Assembly (NCBI GenBank): GCA_002862095.1
Contig: PHSQ01000001.1
Coordinates: forward strand, 992,001 to 1,056,000
Source: Methylocystis sp. KS32
GTDB lineage: Bacteria; Pseudomonadota; Alphaproteobacteria; Rhizobiales; Beijerinckiaceae
Length of the DNA: 64,000 bases
Direction of reading: 5' to 3'
In this document: positions 27,021-35,547 of the stretch, one piece after another
Layout: the number at the start of each line of letters is the position of its first letter
Position numbering within the stretch: the stretch's first letter is position 1
Made by a program: the position numbers and the translations under genes
Notes under the pieces: model-generated
The model's database searches: none
What the model was told of the DNA's origin: nothing
The model's input: the letters and a program-made list of their open reading frames with translations, nothing else

Positions 27021-27439
27021 TCGCGCCGCTCGCTCCAACAAAACTCCTTCTGGTTGTCGCGGCCGCGCTCGTGGACGCCGATGGTCGGGTGCTCATCGCG
27101 CAGCGGCCGCCGGGCAAGCAACTCGCGGGGCTGTGGGAGTTTCCGGGCGGTAAGATCGATCCGGGCGAGAGACCCGAGCACGCCCTGGCGCGGGAGCTTG
27201 CGGAGGAACTCGGCATAGACGCATGTGTTTCCTGTATGCAACCGCTCGCCTTCGCGAGCCATGCCTATGAAGACTTTCACTTGCTAATGCCGTTGTTCGT
27301 ATGTCGGCGATGGGACGGAATCGCCGCGTCGAGGGAGGGGCAGGCGCTCAAATGGGCGCGTCCCCGCGAATTGCGCAAATATCCCATGCCGCCGGCGGAC
27401 GCGCCGCTGATTGATCCTCTGATCGTGCTTTTGGGGTGA
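27017..27439 (+). CDS. mutT: 8-oxo-dGTP diphosphatase (MutT-like Nudix hydrolase)
   Basis: Removes oxidised dGTP from the nucleotide pool. 140 residues from a TTG at 27017 that overlaps the lipoprotein stop (TTGA), the usual MutT length. The Nudix box is complete: GGKIDPGERPEHALARELAEELGI (about 36-59). VVAAALVDADGRVLIAQRPPGKQLAGLWEFPGG before it is typical of MutT. The frame continues upstream to 26912, but those residues do not fit. The start codon is uncertain. Confidence 0.85.
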   Translation: MIAPLAPTKLLLVVAAALVDADGRVLIAQRPPGKQLAGLWEFPGGKIDPGERPEHALARELAEELGIDACVSCMQPLAFASHAYEDFHLLMPLFVCRRWDGIAASREGQALKWARPRELRKYPMPPADAPLIDPLIVLLG

Positions 27440-27511
27440 CTTTTAGGACTGGACGCGCGATGTTTCCGGTTTCCTCTTGGCGGCTACGCCGCCGTTCCGT
27501 GGGATAGTTTC

Positions 27512-28915
27512 ATGATCGAGAGCACGCGGCATCCTCAGCCCCCGTCATCGCAGGCCTTTCGCCATCGGCCAATCGAAGAACGTTACGCGGCGGGAAAAAT
27601 TCTGCGCGAGAAAACGCCTCGAGAAATTCTGGCCGATTTCACGGCGCCCAACCGCGATCCTGTCACGATTTTCGACGAAACCAATCGGACTCGCTTGCCG
27701 GCGCTGCTGCCGATCCGCGTCCAGCGCATGGCGGAGTCGCCCTTCTCTTTCCTGCGCGGCGCGGCGGCGCTCATGGCCGCCGATCTCGCGTCCCAGCCCG
27801 CGCCGGGCCTCAAGACGCAGGCCTGCGGCGATTGCCATTTGATGAACTTCGGGGCCTTCATCTCGCCCGAGGGAAATGTGCTGTTCGACATAAATGATTT
27901 CGACGAAACATTGCCCGACATCGATTTCACGGTGGACCTCAAGCGGCTCGCCGCGAGCTTTTCGGTCGCCGCGCTCGCCGCCGGCGCATCGGATAAAACG
28001 GCGAGGCGCATCGCCGGGAATGTGGCGACAGCTTATCGCGAGCGCATGTCCAAGCTCGCAAGGCTATCGCCGCTCGAAGCATGGCACGCGCGGATCCTGC
28101 TGACGCGGGAAGCGAGCGATCTCTTCGACGACGCGCTGCTTCGCAAGCTTCATGTGGCGGCGCGCCAGAAGCACGCCGACCGCGACGAAGACGCTAATTT
28201 TCCGCATCTCACCTGCGACCTTGTGACAGGCGCCTGGCGCATCACGGACCATCCGCCTCTGATTTATCATGTGCCGCAAAACGAAAACGCCTCCATCCAT
28301 GTGGATATCGCCAAGGTTTTCGAGGGCGTGGCGACCACTCTCGCGCCTGAAATCTCGACCCTGCTTGCTCGCTACAGGCTGACCGATAGCGCCTTCAAGG
28401 TCGTGGGCGTCGGCAGCGTGGGGACTTACTGTGCGATTGGCCTCTTCATGACTCACGACGGCGACCCGCTATTCCTGCAGGTGAAGGAGGCGCTGCCTTC
28501 GGCTCTGGAGCACCTGCGCGGCGAGCCGTGGCAGGGTCAGCAGGGCGCCAGAGTCGTCTCCGGCCAGCGGATCATGCAGGCCGCGACGGATACGTTCCTT
28601 GGCTGGACCACCGATCCTGTGTCTGGCCGCCAGTTCTATGTTCGCCACCTCAAGAACAAGCGCCTGGGGACGGTGAGCGAAATGCTGGAATCAAAGGCGC
28701 TGCCCCAATATGCGACTCTGTGCGGTCGCACGCTCGCTCGCGCTCACGCGCGTTCGGCCGACGCGGCGACGATATGGGGGTATATGGGAAAAAAGGACGT
28801 GTTCGACGACGCCATAGCCTCCTTCTCCATGCTTTACGCTGCGCAAAACAAAGCGGACTACGACAAATTCACGTCCCGAGTCGCCGCTCTTTCACCGGCG
28901 TCGCGCGGCGCGTGA
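27512..28915 (+). CDS. DUF2252 domain-containing protein
   Basis: A 467-residue cytoplasmic protein of the DUF2252 family, which resembles kinase/aminoglycoside phosphotransferase folds; no reaction is established. Family features are visible: RMAESPFSFLRGAAALMAADLA (about 75-96), CGDCHLMNFGAF (about 111-122), FDINDFDETLPDIDFTVDLKRLAAS (about 130-155), VGVGSVGTYC and the C-terminal RTLARAHARSADAATIWGYMG. It is a single gene, with no operon partner in the same direction after it. Confidence 0.9.
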   Translation: MIESTRHPQPPSSQAFRHRPIEERYAAGKILREKTPREILADFTAPNRDPVTIFDETNRTRLPALLPIRVQRMAESPFSFLRGAAALMAADLASQPAPGLKTQACGDCHLMNFGAFISPEGNVLFDINDFDETLPDIDFTVDLKRLAASFSVAALAAGASDKTARRIAGNVATAYRERMSKLARLSPLEAWHARILLTREASDLFDDALLRKLHVAARQKHADRDEDANFPHLTCDLVTGAWRITDHPPLIYHVPQNENASIHVDIAKVFEGVATTLAPEISTLLARYRLTDSAFKVVGVGSVGTYCAIGLFMTHDGDPLFLQVKEALPSALEHLRGEPWQGQQGARVVSGQRIMQAATDTFLGWTTDPVSGRQFYVRHLKNKRLGTVSEMLESKALPQYATLCGRTLARAHARSADAATIWGYMGKKDVFDDAIASFSMLYAAQNKADYDKFTSRVAALSPASRGA

Positions 28916-28962
28916 GGATCGCCTCGCGGCGCGCGGGACGTGTCCGGCAAGTCCGGTTCAAG

Positions 28963-29460
28963 CTACAGCCGCCGCCGAAACGCTCGAAAGACCCAGAAGC
29001 GGCATAGAATGAAGCACGCAATGGTATAGCTCGCCATCGCGGCGCATTGCGCCAAGACCGGCCCCGGCGCATTCGGCAGACGGCCCTCCAAAAGAGCCAG
29101 GACAGCTTGGTTGAACGCGAAAGCCAAGGCCACCGCGATCGCGTAGCGAACAGCGATCCATCTATTACGGCTTCGTTCGCGAAAGACGAACATGCGGCTC
29201 AGTAAAAAGCCGGCGATCATCCCGGTCCCGAAACCAGCCGCATTGGCGAGTGACGGAGGCGCGCCACAGCCCCATTCGAGCGCAAGAATGGTGCAACCGC
29301 CGATCAAGGTATTCAATCCGCCAGCGGCGCCAACAGTCGTGCGGATCGCGAATCCGAGCAGGACGGCTACGGCTGTCATCCCGACCAAAGGATCCGGGAA
29401 GTAGATCCGAAGCCCCCCACGACTGAAAGAGATTGGGAGCTGACTTTCGGAAGCGTCCAT
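28963..29460 (-). CDS. GtrA-like membrane protein
   Basis: A 165-residue membrane protein with four hydrophobic segments arranged as in GtrA-like flippases for lipid-linked sugars. Segments lie at about 23-45, 57-70, 100-120 and 135-158, with the typical N(A)AGFGTGMIAGFLLSRMFVFRER and the closing FILCRFWVFR. The first 20 residues are extra. No glycosyltransferase is adjacent, so the partner is unknown. Confidence 0.75.
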   Translation of the reverse strand: MDASESQLPISFSRGGLRIYFPDPLVGMTAVAVLLGFAIRTTVGAAGGLNTLIGGCTILALEWGCGAPPSLANAAGFGTGMIAGFLLSRMFVFRERSRNRWIAVRYAIAVALAFAFNQAVLALLEGRLPNAPGPVLAQCAAMASYTIACFILCRFWVFRAFRRRL

Positions 29461-29551
29461 CCGCGATCGCTTTCATCTTTTGAGTTGATCGCCGGAGGAA
29501 TTTACGATTGATTGTCTGACCGACCATTAACAGTAGTCGTGTTGATGGGCG

Positions 29552-29707
29552 TTGGCGTTGGTGATCGAAGCTGAGGATTTGGTTCATCTCACGACGATTG
29601 CGCGCGCTTCACGCGCCTCGCCGGCCTATCGCCGCGAGCCGTCGTTTTTCGCCATCGGCCGGGTGCTGGGATTGCACCATCGGACGGTGTTGCGCTGCGT
29701 CGAACCG
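29552..29707 (+). pseudogene. Remnant of an IS630-type transposase N-terminus (HTH)
   Basis: About 52 codons resemble the N-terminal helix-turn-helix of IS630-family transposases: LVIEAEDLVHLTTIARASRASPA and then IGRVLGLHHRTVLRCVE, where the usual form is LGLHHQTVQRCVE. The rest of the transposase is missing, and the frame runs into the 3' end of the histidine kinase gene on the other strand. The middle is degraded. The assignment is by remembered motif only. Confidence 0.4.
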
Positions 29708-29716
29708 CGACGCGGC

Positions 29717-30760
29717 TCACTTGACCACCGTCCATGTCGCTGGAGCGGAGAGGGTCCAAATGAACCCCTCGGGGGAAAAGTCAAGAATGGTTTCGCCGTC
29801 GAGAGCCTGAGGAACAAGACGTCTGATGACCTTGTGGCCAAACCCCTCCCGCCGGGGCGGCGATACTCTAGGCCCGCCGCTCTCTCGCCATTCCACGAGG
29901 AATCTCCCGTTGTCGAGACGCCAGCTCAAAGCGACTTTTCCGGAGCTGTAGGAGAGGGCGCCATAGGCCAGCGCGTTTGTCGCCAGTTCGTGCAGAGCGA
30001 GGCCGATATTTTGCGCCGCTTCCGGCTTCAGCATCAGTTTTGGGCCTTCGATGCGCGCGTGTTCCGTGATTTCGCCGGCGCCAACGTCGAGACAATAGGC
30101 CATTTGCGCACGCGCCAAATCATGCATCGAGGCTCCGCGCCAATCGTGAGATATCAGCAGATCGTGCGCCATGGAGAGCGCCTGTAGGCGGGCCGAGAAC
30201 TTGCGCTGAAAGTCCTCGATGGAATCAGAGCCCGACGCGGTCTGGCGCGACATGGCCTGCACCACGGCGAGTAGATTCTTCGATCGGTGCACCAATTCAC
30301 GCAACAGGTTGCGGACATGCTGCTCGCGATGTTTGCGTTCGGTCACGTCGCGAACGGTGCCCACGATACGGACGGCGCGGCCCCCCTCGAAGAAAGTGCG
30401 CCCCCGAACGGAAACCCAGCGTTCGACGCGGTCCGTCAGGCCGAGGACGCGATATTCGCTCTCGTAATCGTCCTGATAGTTAGGGTCCAGCGCCTGCTCG
30501 ATCGCTTCCTTCGTGCGCTTTTTATCTTGAGGGTGCAGCGCTCTACGGAAAACGTCCAGATTGGCCGGCATGTCCGGCGTCAAGCCCCAAAGGGCGCGAA
30601 CGCGGGCGTCGAGATGCACCTCGCCCGTGATGAGATTCCAGTCCCAAATCCCGGTTTGGCCCGCGTCCAATGCGAGTTTCATGCGTTCCAGCATAAAGCT
30701 CTGTTCGTTGATCGACTCGCAGCCCGATCTTGCGGGCGCCGGGATAATTGTCTCCGTCAC
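29717..30760 (-). CDS. PAS-domain sensor histidine kinase, HWE family
   Basis: A 347-residue cytoplasmic sensor kinase. A PAS/PAC module (about 25-150: TGIWDWNLITGEVHLD, then GTVRDVTERKHRE) is followed by the HWE-type kinase. The phospho-acceptor His lies in LRELVHRSKNLLAVVQAMSRQT (about 155-176). The N box is HELATNALAYGALS and the tryptophan-glutamate signature is VEWRESGGP; the G-region GFGHKVI follows. No membrane segment is present. It starts at GTG 30760. No response regulator is adjacent, so its partner and signal are unknown. HWE kinases of alphaproteobacteria often feed the general stress response or light responses. Confidence 0.88.
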   Translation of the reverse strand: MTETIIPAPARSGCESINEQSFMLERMKLALDAGQTGIWDWNLITGEVHLDARVRALWGLTPDMPANLDVFRRALHPQDKKRTKEAIEQALDPNYQDDYESEYRVLGLTDRVERWVSVRGRTFFEGGRAVRIVGTVRDVTERKHREQHVRNLLRELVHRSKNLLAVVQAMSRQTASGSDSIEDFQRKFSARLQALSMAHDLLISHDWRGASMHDLARAQMAYCLDVGAGEITEHARIEGPKLMLKPEAAQNIGLALHELATNALAYGALSYSSGKVALSWRLDNGRFLVEWRESGGPRVSPPRREGFGHKVIRRLVPQALDGETILDFSPEGFIWTLSAPATWTVVK

Positions 30761-30926
30761 GCGACCATCCTAAGCTTGCCGCCGTCATTAGAAAGGCGGC
30801 GTTTGAAAGCGGCGCGTTCTCGCCCGTCGATCGCATCGATACGCCAAAGCACATCGCCGCGGGAGTCCGCAAAGGTTGTGAAATCTCTCCCTCGAACGTC
30901 GCGAATCGCCGCTCATCGGAGCGCGG

Positions 30927-31358
30927 TCATTTTTCCGCCCGATCGGCCTCGCCAGCAAGCTCCATCACGATGCGCCATTCTTCACCGGTGACCGGTTGCA
31001 CGGAAAGGCGTGAATTATTCACCAGGACCATGTTCGCAAGGCGTGGCTCCGCCTTGATTTGGGCCAGGGAGACTTTTTCTTTCAAGGGCTTGACAGCGCG
31101 CACGTCCACCATGCCGAATTTGCCGGTTTCGTCGGTGTGGTCGGGATAATAGGGCTTTATGACCTCGACGACGCCAATGATCGCCTTGTCTTCGTTCGAG
31201 TGGTAGAAAAACCCCAGATCTCCCGCCTTCATCGCCATCATATGTTTTTTGGCCAAGTGGTTGCGGACGCCATTCCAAAAGGTTCCCTTTTCGCCAGCCT
31301 CAAGCTGCTGCTGGAAGGACCAGGTCGCGGGTTCGCTTTTGAATAACCAACGGGCCAT
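30927..31358 (-). CDS. EVE domain-containing protein
   Basis: A 143-residue single EVE domain (PUA-like fold, thought to bind modified bases in DNA or RNA). Seen: ARWLFKSEPATWSF, the FWNGVRNHLAKKHM motif and LGFFYHSNEDKAIIGVVEV, all standard for the family. It starts two bases after the stop of the YciI gene, so the two form an operon. This pair is widespread and housekeeping-like; nothing nearby suggests a defence role. Confidence 0.92.
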   Translation of the reverse strand: MARWLFKSEPATWSFQQQLEAGEKGTFWNGVRNHLAKKHMMAMKAGDLGFFYHSNEDKAIIGVVEVIKPYYPDHTDETGKFGMVDVRAVKPLKEKVSLAQIKAEPRLANMVLVNNSRLSVQPVTGEEWRIVMELAGEADRAEK

Positions 31359-31360
31359 TG

Positions 31361-31645
31361 TTAGAGCGCCGCTCCAATCACCTGGCGCCAGGGCCTGAGT
31401 TGAACTTTCGCGAAGAGGCCCGCTTTGGCGTAAGGGTCGTCATTCAGAAGCGCTTGCGCCGCGGCGAGGTCCGGGCATTCCAAAATCAGCAATGATCCCA
31501 CGGGCTTTTCGGCCTCGTCGAGAAACGGTCCGCCAAGTTTGACCTGGGCCTTATGCGCTTCGAGGAATGCTAGGTGGGCCGCTCGCGTGGCGAGACGCAA
31601 ATCGATCTGGCCGGGCTTGTCGATACAAATGGCGGCGAACAGCAC
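31361..31645 (-). CDS. YciI family protein
   Basis: A 94-residue ferredoxin-like-fold YciI/YCII-domain protein. The start is taken at GTG 31645, because the translation then begins MLFAAICIDKPG as in the family, with AGAGG upstream; a TTG two codons earlier is possible. ATRAAHLAFLEAHKAQVKLGGPFLD and the catalytic-like His/Asp region are present. It overlaps in operon with the EVE gene. Biochemical role uncertain. Confidence 0.88.
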   Translation of the reverse strand: MLFAAICIDKPGQIDLRLATRAAHLAFLEAHKAQVKLGGPFLDEAEKPVGSLLILECPDLAAAQALLNDDPYAKAGLFAKVQLRPWRQVIGAAL

Positions 31646-31762
31646 GCGCAACCTCTTGGGGTTTGAAGTTCATCGGAACATTATATGTTCCAAAGGGCGA
31701 GCTCGCGGTCAAGCCGAGGAATGGCCCCTTCTCCCTTCGCCTGCTTGCAATGGGGGCGGCGT

Positions 31763-32794
31763 TCAGGCCCGTTTGGCCGCCGGGGCGCTTTCATGTGCAG
31801 CGCCGCGCGGCGCATCACCGGTGATTCGTGTTGCAAGATCCGTTATTTCCTTGCGCAATTCGGCGATGTCTTGGGCGTCGTTCACGGTCCCGGATCGGCG
31901 TCGGGCGTGGTCGGCGCGCAAGGCTTCGATAGCGCCTTGCAACATCGAGTTGTCCGCCCGCGCCATCTCCAGCTTGTCCGCATTATCTCTCGCTTCGGCG
32001 CGGGCGAGGCGCAGCGCGTTTTCCAGATGGGCGATCTCGCCCGCCTGAAATGCTTCTTCCTCCTTGGCGCGGGAGCGCTGGCTGGCGAGAGTCTCTTCGA
32101 GCGCGATCTTGACGGCTGAGACCTTTTTCAGGTCGTCGCTCACGCGGATGAGTTCCGCGTCGGCCGCGCCAAGGCGTTTGGCCTCGGCCGTGACTTCCGC
32201 GAAATCAGCCTGTAATTTACTAAGTTCACGTTTCAGCTCGGTATTTTCCTGGTGTAGATCGCCCATTCTCGTCTCGTGAGCCGCGACGCGGGTCAGCGCC
32301 TGCGCCTTCTCACGACCAAGCTCTTCGTGATCGGTTCTGAGCGCCCGCAGGCTCGCCACGCCGCGCTCCGCGTGCTGAGTGACCTCGAGCAACGCCATTT
32401 CGGTGGAATTCAGCAACTCGGCGCGTTCGGACAGGGTCTTGCGAGCTTCCTCAAGCTCGTGTTGAAGCTCTCGGCCTTGCGCCTGGGACTTTTTGAGCAA
32501 TTCATCGAGGTTCGCGATCCTAACGGCATGGCGTCCGACATCAAGCAGGTCCTGCGCCTTGGAGGCCTTTATCGCCGTCATCTCCTGTTCCAGACGCCGC
32601 TCTCGCACCGCGAACTCGGCGCGCAGAAGATCGCGTTCCGCGATGGCTTCCTCGCGGGAGAGGGGCGCCAGCATCTGCAGGCGCCGCATGGAAAGCCTCA
32701 TCGCTCGCCGCCAAATGGCGGGCGTGAACATGAGCGCGAAAAGCCCCGCGATCAGAAACCCGAGCGCAAAATACATCGCCTGTTCTATCGACAC
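31763..32794 (-). CDS. Membrane-anchored coiled-coil protein
   Basis: A 343-residue protein starting at a GTG. One N-terminal membrane segment (about residues 8-26, ALGFLIAGLFALMF) is followed by a very long alpha-helical, charged coiled-coil region (about 45-300) rich in Glu, Arg, Leu and Ala, and a short Ala-rich tail. The layout resembles other inner-membrane coiled-coil proteins of alphaproteobacteria, such as RmuC-like N-termini, but no nuclease domain is present. No family is recognised. It lies 79 bp downstream of the K+ channel on the same strand. Confidence 0.7.
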   Translation of the reverse strand: MSIEQAMYFALGFLIAGLFALMFTPAIWRRAMRLSMRRLQMLAPLSREEAIAERDLLRAEFAVRERRLEQEMTAIKASKAQDLLDVGRHAVRIANLDELLKKSQAQGRELQHELEEARKTLSERAELLNSTEMALLEVTQHAERGVASLRALRTDHEELGREKAQALTRVAAHETRMGDLHQENTELKRELSKLQADFAEVTAEAKRLGAADAELIRVSDDLKKVSAVKIALEETLASQRSRAKEEEAFQAGEIAHLENALRLARAEARDNADKLEMARADNSMLQGAIEALRADHARRRSGTVNDAQDIAELRKEITDLATRITGDAPRGAAHESAPAAKRA

Positions 32795-32873
32795 GCGTTC
32801 GTCCTTGCCTACCTGCCTGACGCCCTGGGCCTCGGCGTCGTCAGCGGCTTTTTTAAAGCAGCGCCCGAGGAAA

Positions 32874-33812
32874 TCAAATTGTGTCCGAACCGGGGCTTTT
32901 CCGCCGCGCAGGCTTGATGTCGTGAAATTTGGTGTAGTCGAAAGTCATCGCCCCATTCTGGTCCAGCCGGGTGATGTCCGCGTATTCGTGATCCACCACC
33001 ACGTCTCTCACCGAGTAAATCCTGCGGCCGCGCACCGCTTGATTGGAGCTCTCATCGTGCCCGCTGAAAATGACGATCAGGCTGGCGTCGGAGGCGTCGA
33101 AATCTTCCTGCGCCCAGCCATAAAGCGGGCTGGTCTCGTCGATCACGTGCATGATGGTCCAACTCAGCGCGAAGATAGGGTTCTCGTCGCGCGTGAGCTT
33201 CAAGGGATAAAATCTGCGAAAAGCCGAGCCTTCCAGCGTGCGCTCGCTGCGGATCAGCCATAATTTGGCGCTCGCCTCGGTGATGGCGTTATGTCGCTCG
33301 TTGGCGAAGCGAAGCATCAGCGTCGGCGCGCCCTCATGCTCGGCCACGACCAGATTCCGGGCGAAAAGCAGCCGCGCCTGGGGTTGCGCGAAGCGGGCGA
33401 AAGTCAGTCCGGCCGTGATGGCCATCGAGCATATGCCGGTGAAAGTGGCGACCGTGGCGATGACATGACCCCAGAGCGAGTGCGGGTGCATGTCGCCATA
33501 TCCAACCGTGGCGAGCGTCTCGACGCTGAAGAAGAAATAATCCAGAAAGGCGCCCGGCCGCGCGTTGGCGATGGGGTCGTCGCCAAAATAGGCGCCCAGC
33601 CAATACAGGCTGGCGAAAAACAGATTGATGAGCGTGAAGAGGAGCGCCAGTGTCGCGAAAAAGGCGGGCCAGCCGGCCGTCATGGCGTAGTGGTGCTGAT
33701 CCGACCAGACGTTGCGCGGCAAGCCCTCGGAAATCAGCGTTCTCTCGCCGATGCGGATGACCCGGCTTGCAGGCTGGCCAAACAACCGTTCGCGAACACG
33801 TCCCGGGATCAA
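32874..33812 (-). CDS. Inward-rectifier-type potassium channel (KirBac family)
   Basis: A 312-residue prokaryotic Kir channel. Slide helix region, TM1 (about 48-72, FFATLALLFTLINLFFASLYWL), pore helix and selectivity filter VETLATVGYGDMHP (about 98-111), TM2 (about 118-142), then the cytoplasmic immunoglobulin-like Kir domain (about 150-300) with the VVAEHEGAPTLMLRFANERHN stretch. Its ATG overlaps the stop of the upstream EipA-like gene? No: it is downstream-coupled the other way; the DUF1134 gene ends at 33809 inside this gene's start codon (ATGA). Gating ligand unknown. Confidence 0.93.
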   Translation of the reverse strand: MIPGRVRERLFGQPASRVIRIGERTLISEGLPRNVWSDQHHYAMTAGWPAFFATLALLFTLINLFFASLYWLGAYFGDDPIANARPGAFLDYFFFSVETLATVGYGDMHPHSLWGHVIATVATFTGICSMAITAGLTFARFAQPQARLLFARNLVVAEHEGAPTLMLRFANERHNAITEASAKLWLIRSERTLEGSAFRRFYPLKLTRDENPIFALSWTIMHVIDETSPLYGWAQEDFDASDASLIVIFSGHDESSNQAVRGRRIYSVRDVVVDHEYADITRLDQNGAMTFDYTKFHDIKPARRKSPGSDTI

Positions 33813-34429
33813 AATGGATTCCAGGTCGAACGTTCGGTGAACTTGAGATAGCCGAGGTTCAATCCAAGCCTTGCGCCGACCCCCGAACGAACCGGCACGA
33901 CAACCACATCATTGGCGGTGAGCGCGGTAAAACCAAGGCCGCCGACGAGATAGGCCGAACCGTCCACGCCGCTAAATCGTTGATATATGGCGTCGACCGA
34001 AGGGAGATTATAGACCAGCATCATTGTCCGGTCACCGTCCGCTCCTGCGTCGAAGCCGAGAGACGGCCCCTGCCAATAGATGTGCCTCTGGCCGGCGTTG
34101 CGGGTGTACATATCGCCTTCGCCGTAACGAACGCCGCCGATGAATGCGCCGCCCGCTTCCTGGCCGAGCACATAGGCGTTGGGCTTCCCCCAGCGGCGCG
34201 TGGCGGTTTCCACGCCGTCCGCGAGACCACGGGAAATCGAACCGAAGAATTTGTGGCCGCTCGCGATCACTTCGTTATCCGAAAAGCTGTCGGGAGGGTT
34301 CGGCGGCGCTTGGCGTCCCAGCGCTTCCCGCCCCGCGAGGGCCAGGCTGCAAAAAGCCCCCATCCGAAGCGCGGCCCGACGGGAGACCGGTGAGCCCAAA
34401 TGTTGCTTGGAGTTGTCGTCGGCGCTCAT
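33809..34429 (-). CDS. EipA-like (DUF1134) envelope protein
   Basis: A 206-residue exported protein of the DUF1134 family, whose Brucella member EipA supports envelope integrity. The start at ATG 34429 gives a Tat-like signal (SRRAALRMGAFCSLALAGREALG). The conserved domain covers about 60-206: FFGSISRGLADGVETATRRWGKPNAYVLGQEAGGAFIGGVRYGEG. Its stop overlaps the K+ channel start by four bases, so the two are translationally coupled. The frame is open further upstream but would run into cysQ. Confidence 0.88.
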   Translation of the reverse strand: MSADDNSKQHLGSPVSRRAALRMGAFCSLALAGREALGRQAPPNPPDSFSDNEVIASGHKFFGSISRGLADGVETATRRWGKPNAYVLGQEAGGAFIGGVRYGEGDMYTRNAGQRHIYWQGPSLGFDAGADGDRTMMLVYNLPSVDAIYQRFSGVDGSAYLVGGLGFTALTANDVVVVPVRSGVGARLGLNLGYLKFTERSTWNPF

Positions 34430-34550
34430 CTTGACTCTCTCCCTGGCGCGTAACGCCCCTAAAATCGAAGCGAAGATCGCCGGCGGCGTGGCGCTGCGGC
34501 GCCGTGAGTGTGGCGGCGATCGCACAGACGATGAATTTGCCTTTTCGTCC

Positions 34551-35375
34551 TTAACAAAGGGTTGCCGAAGCAGGATCGCCATAAGAGATAAAGGGACCGT
34601 TGCGGTAATTGTCGGCCGTCTTTCCGTATAACAGGGGCCTGCCTTCCGGGGTCAGCGTCACCCCGCCGGCGGCGCGCAGCACGGCGTCTCCCGCCGCGGT
34701 GTCCCATTCCATCGTGGGGCCAAAACGCGGATAAATATCCGCGACGCCCTCCGCCAGCCGGCAGAACTTCAGCGAGGAACCAGCGTCGATCCTTTGCCGG
34801 ATATTCTGGCGCGCGAGAAATGCCTCGGTCAGCGGATCGCAATGAGAGCGGCTCACTAGGGCTGTCGCCCCTTCCCTGGGGCGGGGCCTCGTATGCAATT
34901 CGCGCCAGTCCTCGGCGGGCGGTAGCGCGGCGCCGGGCGCGGCCTTCGCGAAATAGGACTTTACGCCGCCGAACCATAATGCGCCCAAAGCAGGCGCATA
35001 GACGGCGCCGGCCATCGGCCGGCCGTCTTCCACATAGCCGATATTCACCGTGAATTCGGCGCGCCGTTCGATGAATTCGCGGGTGCCGTCGAGTGGGTCC
35101 ACCAAAGCGAAACGGCCTGTCTGCGACGGCGTAAACCCATGGGCCGCGCTTTCCTCGGCGATCGCCGGAAGCCGGGGCAGACTGTGCGCAAGTCTATCCA
35201 ACAGAAAGATTTCAGCGCGCTCGTCGGCCTCGCTGACAGGGCTGCTGTCGTCTTTGATTCTTGTCTCGATCGCAGGGCGCCCGAACACTTCCATGACGAT
35301 CGCGCCCGCGCCAAGGCAGAGCTCGGCGAAAAGCCGCGCCAGCGCGTCGGGGTCATCGGGCGTTTGGGCGGCCAT
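34551..35375 (-). CDS. cysQ: 3'(2'),5'-bisphosphate nucleotidase (inositol monophosphatase family)
   Basis: Hydrolyses PAP/PAPS left from sulfate assimilation. 274 residues from ATG 35375, which has AAGGAG at proper distance; an ATG six codons earlier lies on that site. Metal-binding motifs are seen: PAIAEESA (E), LVDPLDGTREFIERR (DPLDGT) and the C-terminal MEWDTAAGDAVLRAAGG (WDTAAGDA). Lengths and motifs fit CysQ. It is followed on the same strand by the EipA-like gene after 121 bp. Confidence 0.92.
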   Translation of the reverse strand: MAAQTPDDPDALARLFAELCLGAGAIVMEVFGRPAIETRIKDDSSPVSEADERAEIFLLDRLAHSLPRLPAIAEESAAHGFTPSQTGRFALVDPLDGTREFIERRAEFTVNIGYVEDGRPMAGAVYAPALGALWFGGVKSYFAKAAPGAALPPAEDWRELHTRPRPREGATALVSRSHCDPLTEAFLARQNIRQRIDAGSSLKFCRLAEGVADIYPRFGPTMEWDTAAGDAVLRAAGGVTLTPEGRPLLYGKTADNYRNGPFISYGDPASATLC

Positions 35376-35547
35376 ATTTGGGGGCTCCTTCACCGCGGGC
35401 GCGGGGGCGATTTCGCGCTGACATATTGAGCCGATTGGCCGCCAAGGGAAGCCCGCTTGGTCCGAATTGGAGTGAGGACCGGGATTTTTCGACGGAAGAG
35501 GGACAGGCAGCCTTGGCGCACGATCAAGTAAGCCCTAAAGAAAATCG

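Noticed and set aside
30927-31645. EVE-YciI pair as part of a defence island
   Set aside because: EVE domains do occur in defence systems, but this pair is a common housekeeping neighbourhood and no nuclease, methylase or other defence gene is nearby.
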